From Bradyrhizobium betae (GTDB lineage: Bacteria; Pseudomonadota; Alphaproteobacteria; Rhizobiales; Xanthobacteraceae): a stretch of 64,000 nucleotides of DNA. Made by a program: the position numbers and the translations under genes. The stretch spans positions 310,001 to 374,000 of the forward strand of contig NZ_MZXW01000050.1 in the NCBI RefSeq assembly GCF_004123905.1, written 5' to 3'. Below the pieces are notes generated by a model that was not told where the DNA came from, did not search any database, and saw only the letters and a program-made list of their open reading frames with translations. Every line of letters starts with the position of its first letter. Within the stretch, counting starts at the first letter, position 1. Below, one piece after another: positions 8,722 to 16,057 of this stretch.

Positions 8722-9563
8722 AACTGACCACCGTAGCGATCGACGGCCGCACGAGCTGGGGCATCGTCGAAGGCGAGAATTTTTTGGATGTCGGCACTGT
8801 GCTGGCATCGCGCTACGCCGATCTCAAGGCGGCGATCGGCTCCGGCCTGTCAGGCGTTGCAGAGGCAAGATCCAAGGCCGCTGCTATCCCGACCTCGAAA
8901 GTCGCTTGGCTGCCGGTCATCCCGAACCCCGACAAGATCCTGTGCGTGGGCCTGAACTACGAGACCCATCGCAAGGAGACCGGCCGCTCCGAGGTCGATC
9001 ATCCCACCATCTTCTCGCGCTATTCCAACAGCCAGACCGGACATCTGCGTCCGATCCTGCGGCCGCGCGTCTCGACCCATCTCGATTTCGAAGGCGAGCT
9101 TGCGGTCATCATCGGCAAGGCGGGACGCTACATCTCGCGCGCGGACGCCACGGATTTTGTCGCAGGCTATTCCTGCTACAATGACGGCAGCATCCGCGAC
9201 TTCCAGCGTCACACGCATCAGTTCACGCCGGGAAAGAATTTTCCGGACACCGGCGCATTCGGGCCCTGGATGATGACGCCTGACGAGCTTGGTCCGCTGG
9301 ACGAGCTCAAGCTGGAGACCCGCCTCAACGGGCAGGTCATGCAGGAAGCGCGGATCAAGCAGATGATCTTCGATATCCCGCGCCAGATCGAATACTGCTC
9401 GACGTTTACCCGGCTCGAGCCCGGCGACGTCATCGTCAGCGGAACGCCGGGGGGCGTCGGTGCGCGGCGCGAGCCGCCACTCTGGATGAAGCCCGGCGAT
9501 ATCGTTGAGATCGAGGTCGAACGCCTCGGCGTGCTCAGGAATGTCGTCGCGGACGAAACCTGA
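8718..9563 (+). CDS. Fumarylacetoacetate hydrolase-family protein
   Basis: A 281-residue FAH-fold enzyme starting with GTG that overlaps the previous stop (GTGA). The conserved core begins at about residue 75 (KILCVGLNYETHRKETGR). It shows the metal-binding acidic motif DFEGELAVIIGK, the segment DGSIRDFQRHTHQFTPGKNFPDTGAFGPW, and the C-terminal ERLEPGDVI-type loop with GTPGGVG. Members hydrolyse or decarboxylate the acylpyruvate products of aromatic ring cleavage, so in this operon it would process the dioxygenase product. Acylpyruvase, 2-oxo-hept-3-ene-dioate hydratase-like and maleylpyruvate hydrolase activities are all possible. Confidence 0.9.
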   Translation: MKLTTVAIDGRTSWGIVEGENFLDVGTVLASRYADLKAAIGSGLSGVAEARSKAAAIPTSKVAWLPVIPNPDKILCVGLNYETHRKETGRSEVDHPTIFSRYSNSQTGHLRPILRPRVSTHLDFEGELAVIIGKAGRYISRADATDFVAGYSCYNDGSIRDFQRHTHQFTPGKNFPDTGAFGPWMMTPDELGPLDELKLETRLNGQVMQEARIKQMIFDIPRQIEYCSTFTRLEPGDVIVSGTPGGVGARREPPLWMKPGDIVEIEVERLGVLRNVVADET

Positions 9564-9568
9564 TCGAG

Positions 9569-9596
9569 CGGCCGCAGCCGGCGACGGCTGCGGCCG
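9569..9596. other. Strong hairpin between FAA hydrolase and Bug protein genes
   Basis: CGGCCGCAGCC (9569-9579) pairs perfectly with GGCTGCGGCCG (9586-9596) across a six-base loop. No T run follows on the plus strand, so it looks more like an mRNA-stability or partial attenuation structure inside the operon than a full terminator. Confidence 0.5.
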
Positions 9597-9640
9597 ACTA
9601 GTAAAAATCCGCAAAAGCGGGATCTCCAGGGAGGAACACC

Positions 9641-10618
9641 ATGTCAGGACTATCCCGTCGTCTGCTGCTCGCCGGCGCAGCGCTTTGCCTCTCTCTTCCG
9701 GCCTTCGCGCAGTCGTGGCCGCAGAGGCCCGTGACCGTCGTCGTGCCGCAGCCGGCGGGCAACAGCCCGGACGTGATGTGCCGCCTCATCACCGAAAAGC
9801 TCTCCCGCACCCTCGGGCAGCAGTTCGTCGTCGAGAATCGGCCGGGTGCCGCAAATCTCGTCGGCACGCAGTCGGTCGCCCGCGCAGCGCCAGACGGCTA
9901 CACGTTCCTGTTTGCCACGTCGGCCGCGCTCGTCACCAATCCCTACACGTTCAAGAAGCTGCCCTACGATCCCATCAAGGATTTCGTGCCGGTCGCGATG
10001 GCGGCCAAAAGCAACCACGTCCTTCTCGTCAATCCCGAAGTGAAGGCCAATACGCTGCCGGAATTGATCAAGCTCGAAAAATCGGCGCCGGGTTCGTTGA
10101 GCCTCGCCGTCGACGGTGCGCGCAACCTCTCGGGTCTGATCGCGCAAGCCATCAACAAGAGCGCCGGGACCGGCTTGGTCCTCATCCCCTACAACACGAC
10201 CACGAATGCGGTTCAGGACGCGATCTCGGGACGTATCCAGGTGACGATCCAATCGGCGTCGATCGCCGAGGCCTTCATCAAGGCAGGTACGCTTCGACCG
10301 GTTGCCGTTGCCGGAGCCAAACGGATCGACTCCCTGCCGGACGTTCCCGCGATTGCGGAGACGCTGCAAAGCGTCGATCTCCAGGGCTGGTTCATGTTCA
10401 TGGCGCCGGTCGGCACGCCGACCGACATCGTTGAAAAGCTCAGCGCCGAGATTGCACGCGCGCTGGAATCGTCCGACGTGCGCGAGCGCGCGCCCACCCT
10501 CGGCTTCGATGTCCGTGTTGGCGATGCCGTGACGACGGCAGGCGCGAAGCGCTTTCTCGACGACCAGCTGGCCTCGTCCGGCAAGATCATTCAGGGGCTC
10601 GGCATCGAACCTGAATAG
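9641..10618 (+). CDS. Bug/TctC-family periplasmic solute-binding protein
   Basis: A 325-residue tripartite tricarboxylate transporter receptor. A signal peptide (MSGLSRRLLLAGAALCLSLPAFAQ) is followed by the canonical WPQRPVTVVVPQPAGNSPDVMCRLI and the family motifs VENRPGAANLVGTQSVARAAPDGYTFLFAT (about 66-95). An SD-like AGGGAGG lies 10 bases before the ATG. No TctA or TctB membrane genes are nearby, as is usual for the many orphan Bug proteins of this bacterial group. Co-location suggests it binds the aromatic or carboxylate substrate of the ring-cleavage operon, possibly as a sensor or with a distant membrane pair. Confidence 0.92.
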   Translation: MSGLSRRLLLAGAALCLSLPAFAQSWPQRPVTVVVPQPAGNSPDVMCRLITEKLSRTLGQQFVVENRPGAANLVGTQSVARAAPDGYTFLFATSAALVTNPYTFKKLPYDPIKDFVPVAMAAKSNHVLLVNPEVKANTLPELIKLEKSAPGSLSLAVDGARNLSGLIAQAINKSAGTGLVLIPYNTTTNAVQDAISGRIQVTIQSASIAEAFIKAGTLRPVAVAGAKRIDSLPDVPAIAETLQSVDLQGWFMFMAPVGTPTDIVEKLSAEIARALESSDVRERAPTLGFDVRVGDAVTTAGAKRFLDDQLASSGKIIQGLGIEPE

Positions 10619-10666
10619 CCGGACTTCTAAAATTGCGGGTCTTGCAAAAAATATCCCGCCTCCGGC

Positions 10667-11029
10667 ATGATGGCCCCGGAGGCTCGCTTCGCAGTGTCAT
10701 TGAAAAATCCGGACGCAGTCGCTTCGATCGTCGCGTCACTTCGACACGTTTACGGTGACGAAGTCGCGCGCCTCATGCTCGTCGAGGGCATGAGCCTCGC
10801 CAATTTGATCGATGCAATGTTTTCCGCGGCGCCGACACACCGCGAGGCCGTTCGCTCGATCACCGAGGGATTGGACGATTTTATCATCTCGCCGGACCTG
10901 GGTCTCATGTGGCACCTGCGATACATCTACGCAGATCAGCCCGGATCCCTGCATGTCGTGGACATGGAGATCGCTACGCCTGACGGCACGCTGTCGAGCA
11001 AGGACGTCTGGCTGCGCCTGTCGTCGTAG
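10667..11029 (+). CDS. Conserved-looking hypothetical protein, 120 aa
   Basis: Not recognised. A 120-residue acidic, soluble, mostly helical protein (NPDAVASIVASLRHVYGDEVARLMLVEG near the N-terminus). It has no signal peptide, membrane helix or cysteine. The ATG at 10667 has no strong ribosome site; a GTG at 10694 (start of SLKNPDAV) is an alternative. Codon use is like its neighbours, which supports a real gene. It stands alone between the Bug gene and a gene-free stretch. Confidence 0.6.
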   Translation: MMAPEARFAVSLKNPDAVASIVASLRHVYGDEVARLMLVEGMSLANLIDAMFSAAPTHREAVRSITEGLDDFIISPDLGLMWHLRYIYADQPGSLHVVDMEIATPDGTLSSKDVWLRLSS

Positions 11030-11464
11030 AGAAGAGGCCTGGCCCTGTGGGTTCGGACTAAAGGGCTCCTCTCGCCAAGGGCTGAGGCAAATTGGCCCAT
11101 GGCCGGATTTCCCGCTGAAATAGGCGCAGCTGGGCGACAGGCCGGGCTTGTATCATTGGTTGTGAATAGGTCATACTACACCCGCTGCAAATGGGAATGA
11201 TTGGCGAGGTCCATACGACGCGGGCTGGGCCATGAACCGGCGGGAGCAGGCCGGGACTGATTTTTGCGTCGATATGTTTTGTCTGTGATTTTGAAGGGCA
11301 TGACCTTGACGGCATGCCGGCAAGGGGCCCCGGCGCAATTTCAGCAGCGCCGGCGCATGAGCAGAACGAGTTGTTGAGCGATGCGAGAAATGTTGCGAGC
11401 CATCGCGGATGGCCTCGCGTCGATGAATTGCGTGGAAATCCTTTTTTGAGCGAGGCGATCGAAG
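11030..11464. other. Intergenic region before patatin gene
   Basis: 435 bp without a convincing gene. Short open frames on both strands lack ribosome sites and have no codon bias. I see no strong terminator, repeat or structured element; promoter elements for the patatin gene are presumably here but none is clear. Confidence 0.6.
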
Positions 11465-14400
11465 ATGGACGCTGCTGCGACGGGCCTGCCGATGCAGGAC
11501 AATCTCTACTCGCGCGAAATCCGTTTTGGCGTCGTGATGTATGGCGGCGTTTCGCTGGCGATCTACATCAACGGCGTCACGAACGAGCTGTACGAGATGG
11601 CGTGCGCGACGCCAAAGCAGAGCGATGATCTGAGCCTTCCGGGCACGCGCTGGGTTTACCGCAAGGCCTCGTGGCTGTTGCGCGACGAGAACCTGCGCGC
11701 GCGCTATCTGGCCTATCTCGCCGATCAGAAGTTGCCGCCCGAGAAGCGTACGGTGGAGGACCCGTTCGCCGACATGTCCGCTCTCCCGCCCGGGCAACGC
11801 ACGCGTTTCGTGGTGGATTCGCTGTCGGGCACCTCCGCAGGCGGCATCAACGGCATCTTCCTCGCCAAGGCTCTCGTCAGCGGGCAGAAGTTCGCTCCCC
11901 TGAAGACGTTGTGGGTCGAGGAGGGCGATATCGGTCGCCTGCTCAACGACAAAGCCTCGTACGAGGGTCTGGAGTTCGCCAGGACCGGCTCTCCGCCGCA
12001 GTCGTTGCTGAACAGCGATCGGATGTACGTCAAGCTGCTCGATGCTTTCGAGACGATGAAGAAGGAGGACAAGGGAAGGATCGCGCCGACAGCTGGGGGT
12101 GAATCCCAACTGGTGGACGAGCTCGATCTGTACGTCACGACGACGGACATTCGCGGAGCTGTCGTGCCGTTGCGGCTCTTCGACAAGGTCGTCTATGAGC
12201 AGCGGTACAAGCAGGTCTATCACTTCCAATATTCCGTCGGGGGCGATAATCATTTTGCCGAAAGCTACGTCCCTTTTCTCGCGTTCGCCGCGCGTTGTAC
12301 GTCGTCCTTTCCCTTCGCATTCGAGCCGATGTCGGTGTCCGACGCGGAGCGCCTGTGCAACGCGCGTCAGACCGTCGCAAACGTGAGTTTCGAACCCTGG
12401 AAGTCGTTCTTCACGGGTCTGTCGGTCGCGGACACGACGGGTAACGGCTGGCGCGACCGCGCATTCGGCGATGGCGGGTACCTCGACAACAAGCCGTTCA
12501 GCTACGTCGTGGAAGCCTTGTCATGGCGACTGGGCAGCGTCCCGATGGAACGCAAGCTGATTTATATCGAGCCGGCTCCCGCCCATCCCGAGACCGAGCA
12601 GGGATCCAGTACCAGGAAGCCTGATGCGCTCGAAAATGCGCTCGCGGCCATGCTCACGATCCCGCAGGACGAGACGATCCGCGAGGACATCGAGGCGGTT
12701 CTGGTGCGCAACAGGCGTATCGAGCGGGTCGAGCGGATCGTGCGCCAGGTCGAAGTCGATATTGAAGCGCGCGACAAGGATCCCTTCGAGCGGATCGAGT
12801 TCGACGAAAACGGCGAGGTGTTTCCCTGGCGTTCCCGCGACATGCGAAACATGGTCGATTATTACGGGGTGGCGTTCCTGCCGTATCGCCATCTTCGCCT
12901 GATGACAGTCACCGACGACATTGCCGACCGGCTGGCCGTCTGGTGGGGCGTCGACCGTCGGTCCGATCAGTTCTACGCCTTGCGCGCCCTGGCTCGCGCC
13001 TGGCGTGAGGAGAATTTTTACGAATACAAGAAGAAGGGCGATCCCCGGTCTGAATCGGTCAACGCGTTTCTGGATGACTACGACATCAAGTACCGTCTCA
13101 GGCGCACCGGCTTCATTCTGCGCAAGGTGCACCAGCTTCGAAGCCTCTTCCACAAGGCCGAGCGGCCCGGCGAAGAAAATACCTGGTCGGACGTCGAGAC
13201 GCATCTCATGCGACGTTGGGAGAAGTTCAGGTCCGGCCGGCACATGGATTCAGCGGTGCGTTTTGCTGCGCTGGACCGCCTTGCCGACCAGCTTGGGGAA
13301 GCCATTGCGGAGCTCCGTCGCGCGACGTGGCAGTTGAAGCCGCCGAATAACCCCGACAGATCGGAATGTCATGACGCGCTGATCCAGACGCTTCGCTTGA
13401 TTCTCGGTCAGGAGCCGGATCCGGATCTGAAGGCGCTGACCACGAAGTCCGGCAAGCGAGTGGATCTTCCGAGTGACCTGCCGCCGCCAAGCCCGCTGCG
13501 GACGCTGCAGGAGAATGTCTTTGCCAATGCGCAGACGCTGTTCAAGTACACCAAGGGTACCGAGGCGACGACGCTGCAGAAGGCGCTCGAGGCTGATATT
13601 CTCGCGCTGAAGAAGGGATACAAGCCGCTGGTCGACAAGGCTGCGGACGGCCAGCTGCCGCTTCCGCAGGCCCTGCTTGGAAATCCGCAACTTCGTCCCT
13701 GCAAGGAGACCGACGAAGGTGGACCCAAGGTGCAAATCGAGATCGCGGATGTCACCTTGCCCGGCGATGTCGGCGCGCTCAACACATGGGAAGGAACGTT
13801 GGTGCGCCAGTTCCTCGCCGAATATTTCACGCGATTTGACGAGTACGATCAGGCGAGCTTCCCGCTCTACTATGATACGGGCACCGGCGAGCCGTCGACC
13901 GTCGAGGTCGTGCGCATCAGCCCGGACGACGCCACCAGCCTGATCGACGAGCGCAACAGTGGGCGGCGCAAGCTTGCGGGGACCGCGCTGATGAACTTCG
14001 GTGCCTTCCTCGACGAGCAGTGGCGGCGCAACGACATCATGTGGGGCCGACTGGACGGCTGCGAGCGGATATTGGCGACGTTGTTCCCGGCTGCCGGGGA
14101 CACGTTGATACGGGAAGCCCTTCTCGCCGAGGCGCAAGGTATCATCGTACGCGAGGAGATGAAGCCGGAGAACTACGACGAGCTGGTCGATGGTTTCACG
14201 AAGGCGTTGGCGGACGAGAAATATAAGGCGCTTGAAGACGACTTCAATGTGCTGTGGAACAAGCTGGCGCTTACTGCCGGCGGGCAGCGCCGCACGCAGA
14301 TTGGTGAGGCGCTAAAGGACGTCCTGAGCGACAAGGGTATGCTCGACTACGTGCGCGATCATTATCAGGTCGAGGGCAAGACCGATACCAAGGGCATGCT

Positions 14401-14929
14401 GCGGACCGGCTCGCGCGCCCTGACGATTACCGGGCGGATCCTCGATCAGGTGGAGCAGGCGCGTCGGGGACAGCGAGGTTTGATGGTGTGGATCACGCAT
14501 GTCTGCCGTGCGGCCCAGAGCCTGCTCTCGCTCTCGATACCGGGCAGCTTTGGCCAGGCCGTGTTTCGCAACTGGCTCATGCTGCTGTATGTGATGGAAG
14601 GCCTGATATTCGGCGTTGGCATGCTGTTCGGGTGGACCAGCACGCGCAACATCGGCGTGATGGCTCTCTGCATGACGGGGGGCCTTCACCTCGCAAGTGC
14701 GATGATCGGCGACTACATCGATCGGCGGCTAAAGCCGGCCCGGTGGCAGGGATGGACCCGGTCTATCAAGTGGACCGTCCGAGGACTGGCGCTGGCCGCC
14801 GTGCTGCTCATCTTCTTCGGCGCGATGACGGTGGCCAACAGCGGGCTGCGCGGAATCAGTTGCCCTGCCGGACACAACGTCCTCGGTCCGGTCTTCGACA
14901 TCTTCTGCAGGCCGAAGAGCGGGTCATGA
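11465..14929 (+). CDS. Large patatin-related phospholipase-like protein with C-terminal membrane helices
   Basis: A 1154-residue protein. The N-terminal patatin domain (about 18-360) has an oxyanion-loop-like MYGGVSLAIYINGV (25-38), nucleophile Ser124 in GTSAGG, and catalytic Asp336 in FGDGGYLDNKP, so both residues of the Ser-Asp dyad are kept. The dyad suggests lipid acyl-hydrolase activity. The long middle region is charged and mostly helical, as in the family annotated 'patatin-related protein' (DUF3376 type). Near the C-terminus three hydrophobic segments (about 1035-1060, 1065-1085, 1100-1120) should anchor it in a membrane. It is monocistronic, with 435 bp upstream. Substrate and role are unknown. 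Confidence 0.88.
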   Translation: MDAAATGLPMQDNLYSREIRFGVVMYGGVSLAIYINGVTNELYEMACATPKQSDDLSLPGTRWVYRKASWLLRDENLRARYLAYLADQKLPPEKRTVEDPFADMSALPPGQRTRFVVDSLSGTSAGGINGIFLAKALVSGQKFAPLKTLWVEEGDIGRLLNDKASYEGLEFARTGSPPQSLLNSDRMYVKLLDAFETMKKEDKGRIAPTAGGESQLVDELDLYVTTTDIRGAVVPLRLFDKVVYEQRYKQVYHFQYSVGGDNHFAESYVPFLAFAARCTSSFPFAFEPMSVSDAERLCNARQTVANVSFEPWKSFFTGLSVADTTGNGWRDRAFGDGGYLDNKPFSYVVEALSWRLGSVPMERKLIYIEPAPAHPETEQGSSTRKPDALENALAAMLTIPQDETIREDIEAVLVRNRRIERVERIVRQVEVDIEARDKDPFERIEFDENGEVFPWRSRDMRNMVDYYGVAFLPYRHLRLMTVTDDIADRLAVWWGVDRRSDQFYALRALARAWREENFYEYKKKGDPRSESVNAFLDDYDIKYRLRRTGFILRKVHQLRSLFHKAERPGEENTWSDVETHLMRRWEKFRSGRHMDSAVRFAALDRLADQLGEAIAELRRATWQLKPPNNPDRSECHDALIQTLRLILGQEPDPDLKALTTKSGKRVDLPSDLPPPSPLRTLQENVFANAQTLFKYTKGTEATTLQKALEADILALKKGYKPLVDKAADGQLPLPQALLGNPQLRPCKETDEGGPKVQIEIADVTLPGDVGALNTWEGTLVRQFLAEYFTRFDEYDQASFPLYYDTGTGEPSTVEVVRISPDDATSLIDERNSGRRKLAGTALMNFGAFLDEQWRRNDIMWGRLDGCERILATLFPAAGDTLIREALLAEAQGIIVREEMKPENYDELVDGFTKALADEKYKALEDDFNVLWNKLALTAGGQRRTQIGEALKDVLSDKGMLDYVRDHYQVEGKTDTKGMLRTGSRALTITGRILDQVEQARRGQRGLMVWITHVCRAAQSLLSLSIPGSFGQAVFRNWLMLLYVMEGLIFGVGMLFGWTSTRNIGVMALCMTGGLHLASAMIGDYIDRRLKPARWQGWTRSIKWTVRGLALAAVLLIFFGAMTVANSGLRGISCPAGHNVLGPVFDIFCRPKSGS

Positions 14930-15021
14930 TGTTCGTGCCTGCGCCCGCCGCACAATTAACGATTTCTTAGCGCCAATCATGCGGATGATCTCGCGAGGGA
15001 AGATCAGGGGAGACTGCTCCC

Positions 15022-15429
15022 ATGCTGAAGGACGGCACATATGCGGCGTGGTACAAGACGCCGCTCGATCAAGGTGCCGGGATCGTCCATGTCGCAGACG
15101 GCCAGATCTGGGGTCGCGACAGCTTGATGACGTATCACGGCTCGTGCACGGTCGATGGAGATCGCTTCACAGCTATTGTGTCGACGAGGCGTCATACCGA
15201 TGGGCGTGCAACGGTGTTCGGCGTCGATGACGAGCTCACGCTGGCCATTGAGGGAAGCTGCCCCGGCAAGATCGCGACCTACACGGCGACGGCGGAACAA
15301 GTGCCGGGAATGATCCTCCATGGGACACTCATTCTGACTGAACAGCCCCCGCCGGTAGGTGAACCAACCGGGCAGGTCCCAGCGTTCAATCCCGACAAGC
15401 TTCCAAAGTTGCCGAAGCGTTCGCGGTGA
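15022..15429 (+). CDS. GrlR-like small regulatory/hypothetical protein
   Basis: A 135-residue protein beginning MLKDGTYAAWYKTPLDQGAGIVHVADGQIWGRDSLMTYHGS. The pattern (LKDG.Y...F/Y.TP.G.G.G....G.I.G.DS...Y.G.Y) matches the small lipocalin-like beta-barrel family named after GrlR, a negative regulator in enteropathogenic E. coli; homologues in soil bacteria have no known role. AGGGGAG lies about 10 bases upstream of the ATG. The C-terminal tail is proline-rich. A truncated second copy of residues 55-110 lies at 18529-18686, on the far side of the PAS kinase gene. Confidence 0.7.
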   Translation: MLKDGTYAAWYKTPLDQGAGIVHVADGQIWGRDSLMTYHGSCTVDGDRFTAIVSTRRHTDGRATVFGVDDELTLAIEGSCPGKIATYTATAEQVPGMILHGTLILTEQPPPVGEPTGQVPAFNPDKLPKLPKRSR

Positions 15430-15564
15430 TCGCAGGAGCAAGCGTGACCCACGGCAGGCATTCCGGAATGTCTAAGTTCGCCAGGCAACGAGAATAGTCC
15501 GTAACTGATCAGGCAACTCCGAGGCAATTCACCCGCGCCGGGACTCCTGCCGTCATCAAGCAGA

Positions 15565-15771
15565 TCACTGTGAATACGAAAGCTGATCTTCCGTAACGAT
15601 TCGCTCGATTTTCTCCGACTTGCACTTGATGCGATATCGGAGACGTCCATCGGCCTCGATGGGCATATGCTGGACGATGGTGTAAATCATCGGTTGATCA
15701 GTTGCGGCACGTCCTTGTGGGCCTTGGGGCTGGTGGCGAACGTCTTCATTTAGCTTGTAGGCATACGACAT
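15565..15771 (-). CDS. Small conserved hypothetical protein, 68 aa
   Basis: A 68-residue basic protein: MSYAYKLNEDVRHQPQGPQG, then ATDQPMIYTIVQHMPIEADGRLRYRIKCKSEKIERIVTEDQLS. The spacing resembles a single small SH3-like/KOW-type barrel, and I believe similar short proteins are frequent in Bradyrhizobium, but no function is known to me. It lies convergent to the GrlR-like gene and divergent from the PAS kinase. Confidence 0.65.
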   Translation of the reverse strand: MSYAYKLNEDVRHQPQGPQGRAATDQPMIYTIVQHMPIEADGRLRYRIKCKSEKIERIVTEDQLSYSQ

Positions 15772-16057
15772 ATATCTACCTCGAAATTCACAGTTGCTCT
15801 CACGTGGGGCAGTCGTTGTGGCCTGCCCGAACAGGCGCTTGGTCGAACGGAAGAGGTTACCACAATCTCAAGCGGTTAAACGCGCCAAGAAGGGCTTGGC
15901 GCGAGGCAATGTGGCCCGACTGTTCGGGACGGTTGAGGGCCACTCCGAGGTGGTTCAGTCCAGGTTCCGAAGTACCGCGGTTTAATGGAACCCAATTGAT
16001 TGGGTGGCGTTTCAGTAGACTGCGTCCCAACCCAACTGGGGCTGGGATAGGATTCGT

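Noticed and set aside
11465..14929. Patatin as part of a CBASS-type anti-phage system
   Set aside because: No nucleotidyltransferase/cyclase, HORMA or TRIP13 gene is adjacent; the neighbours are a small unknown protein and a GrlR-like gene.
15022..15429. GrlR-like gene as a sign of a type III secretion locus
   Set aside because: No secretion or effector genes are near; the family is widespread in soil bacteria without such a locus.
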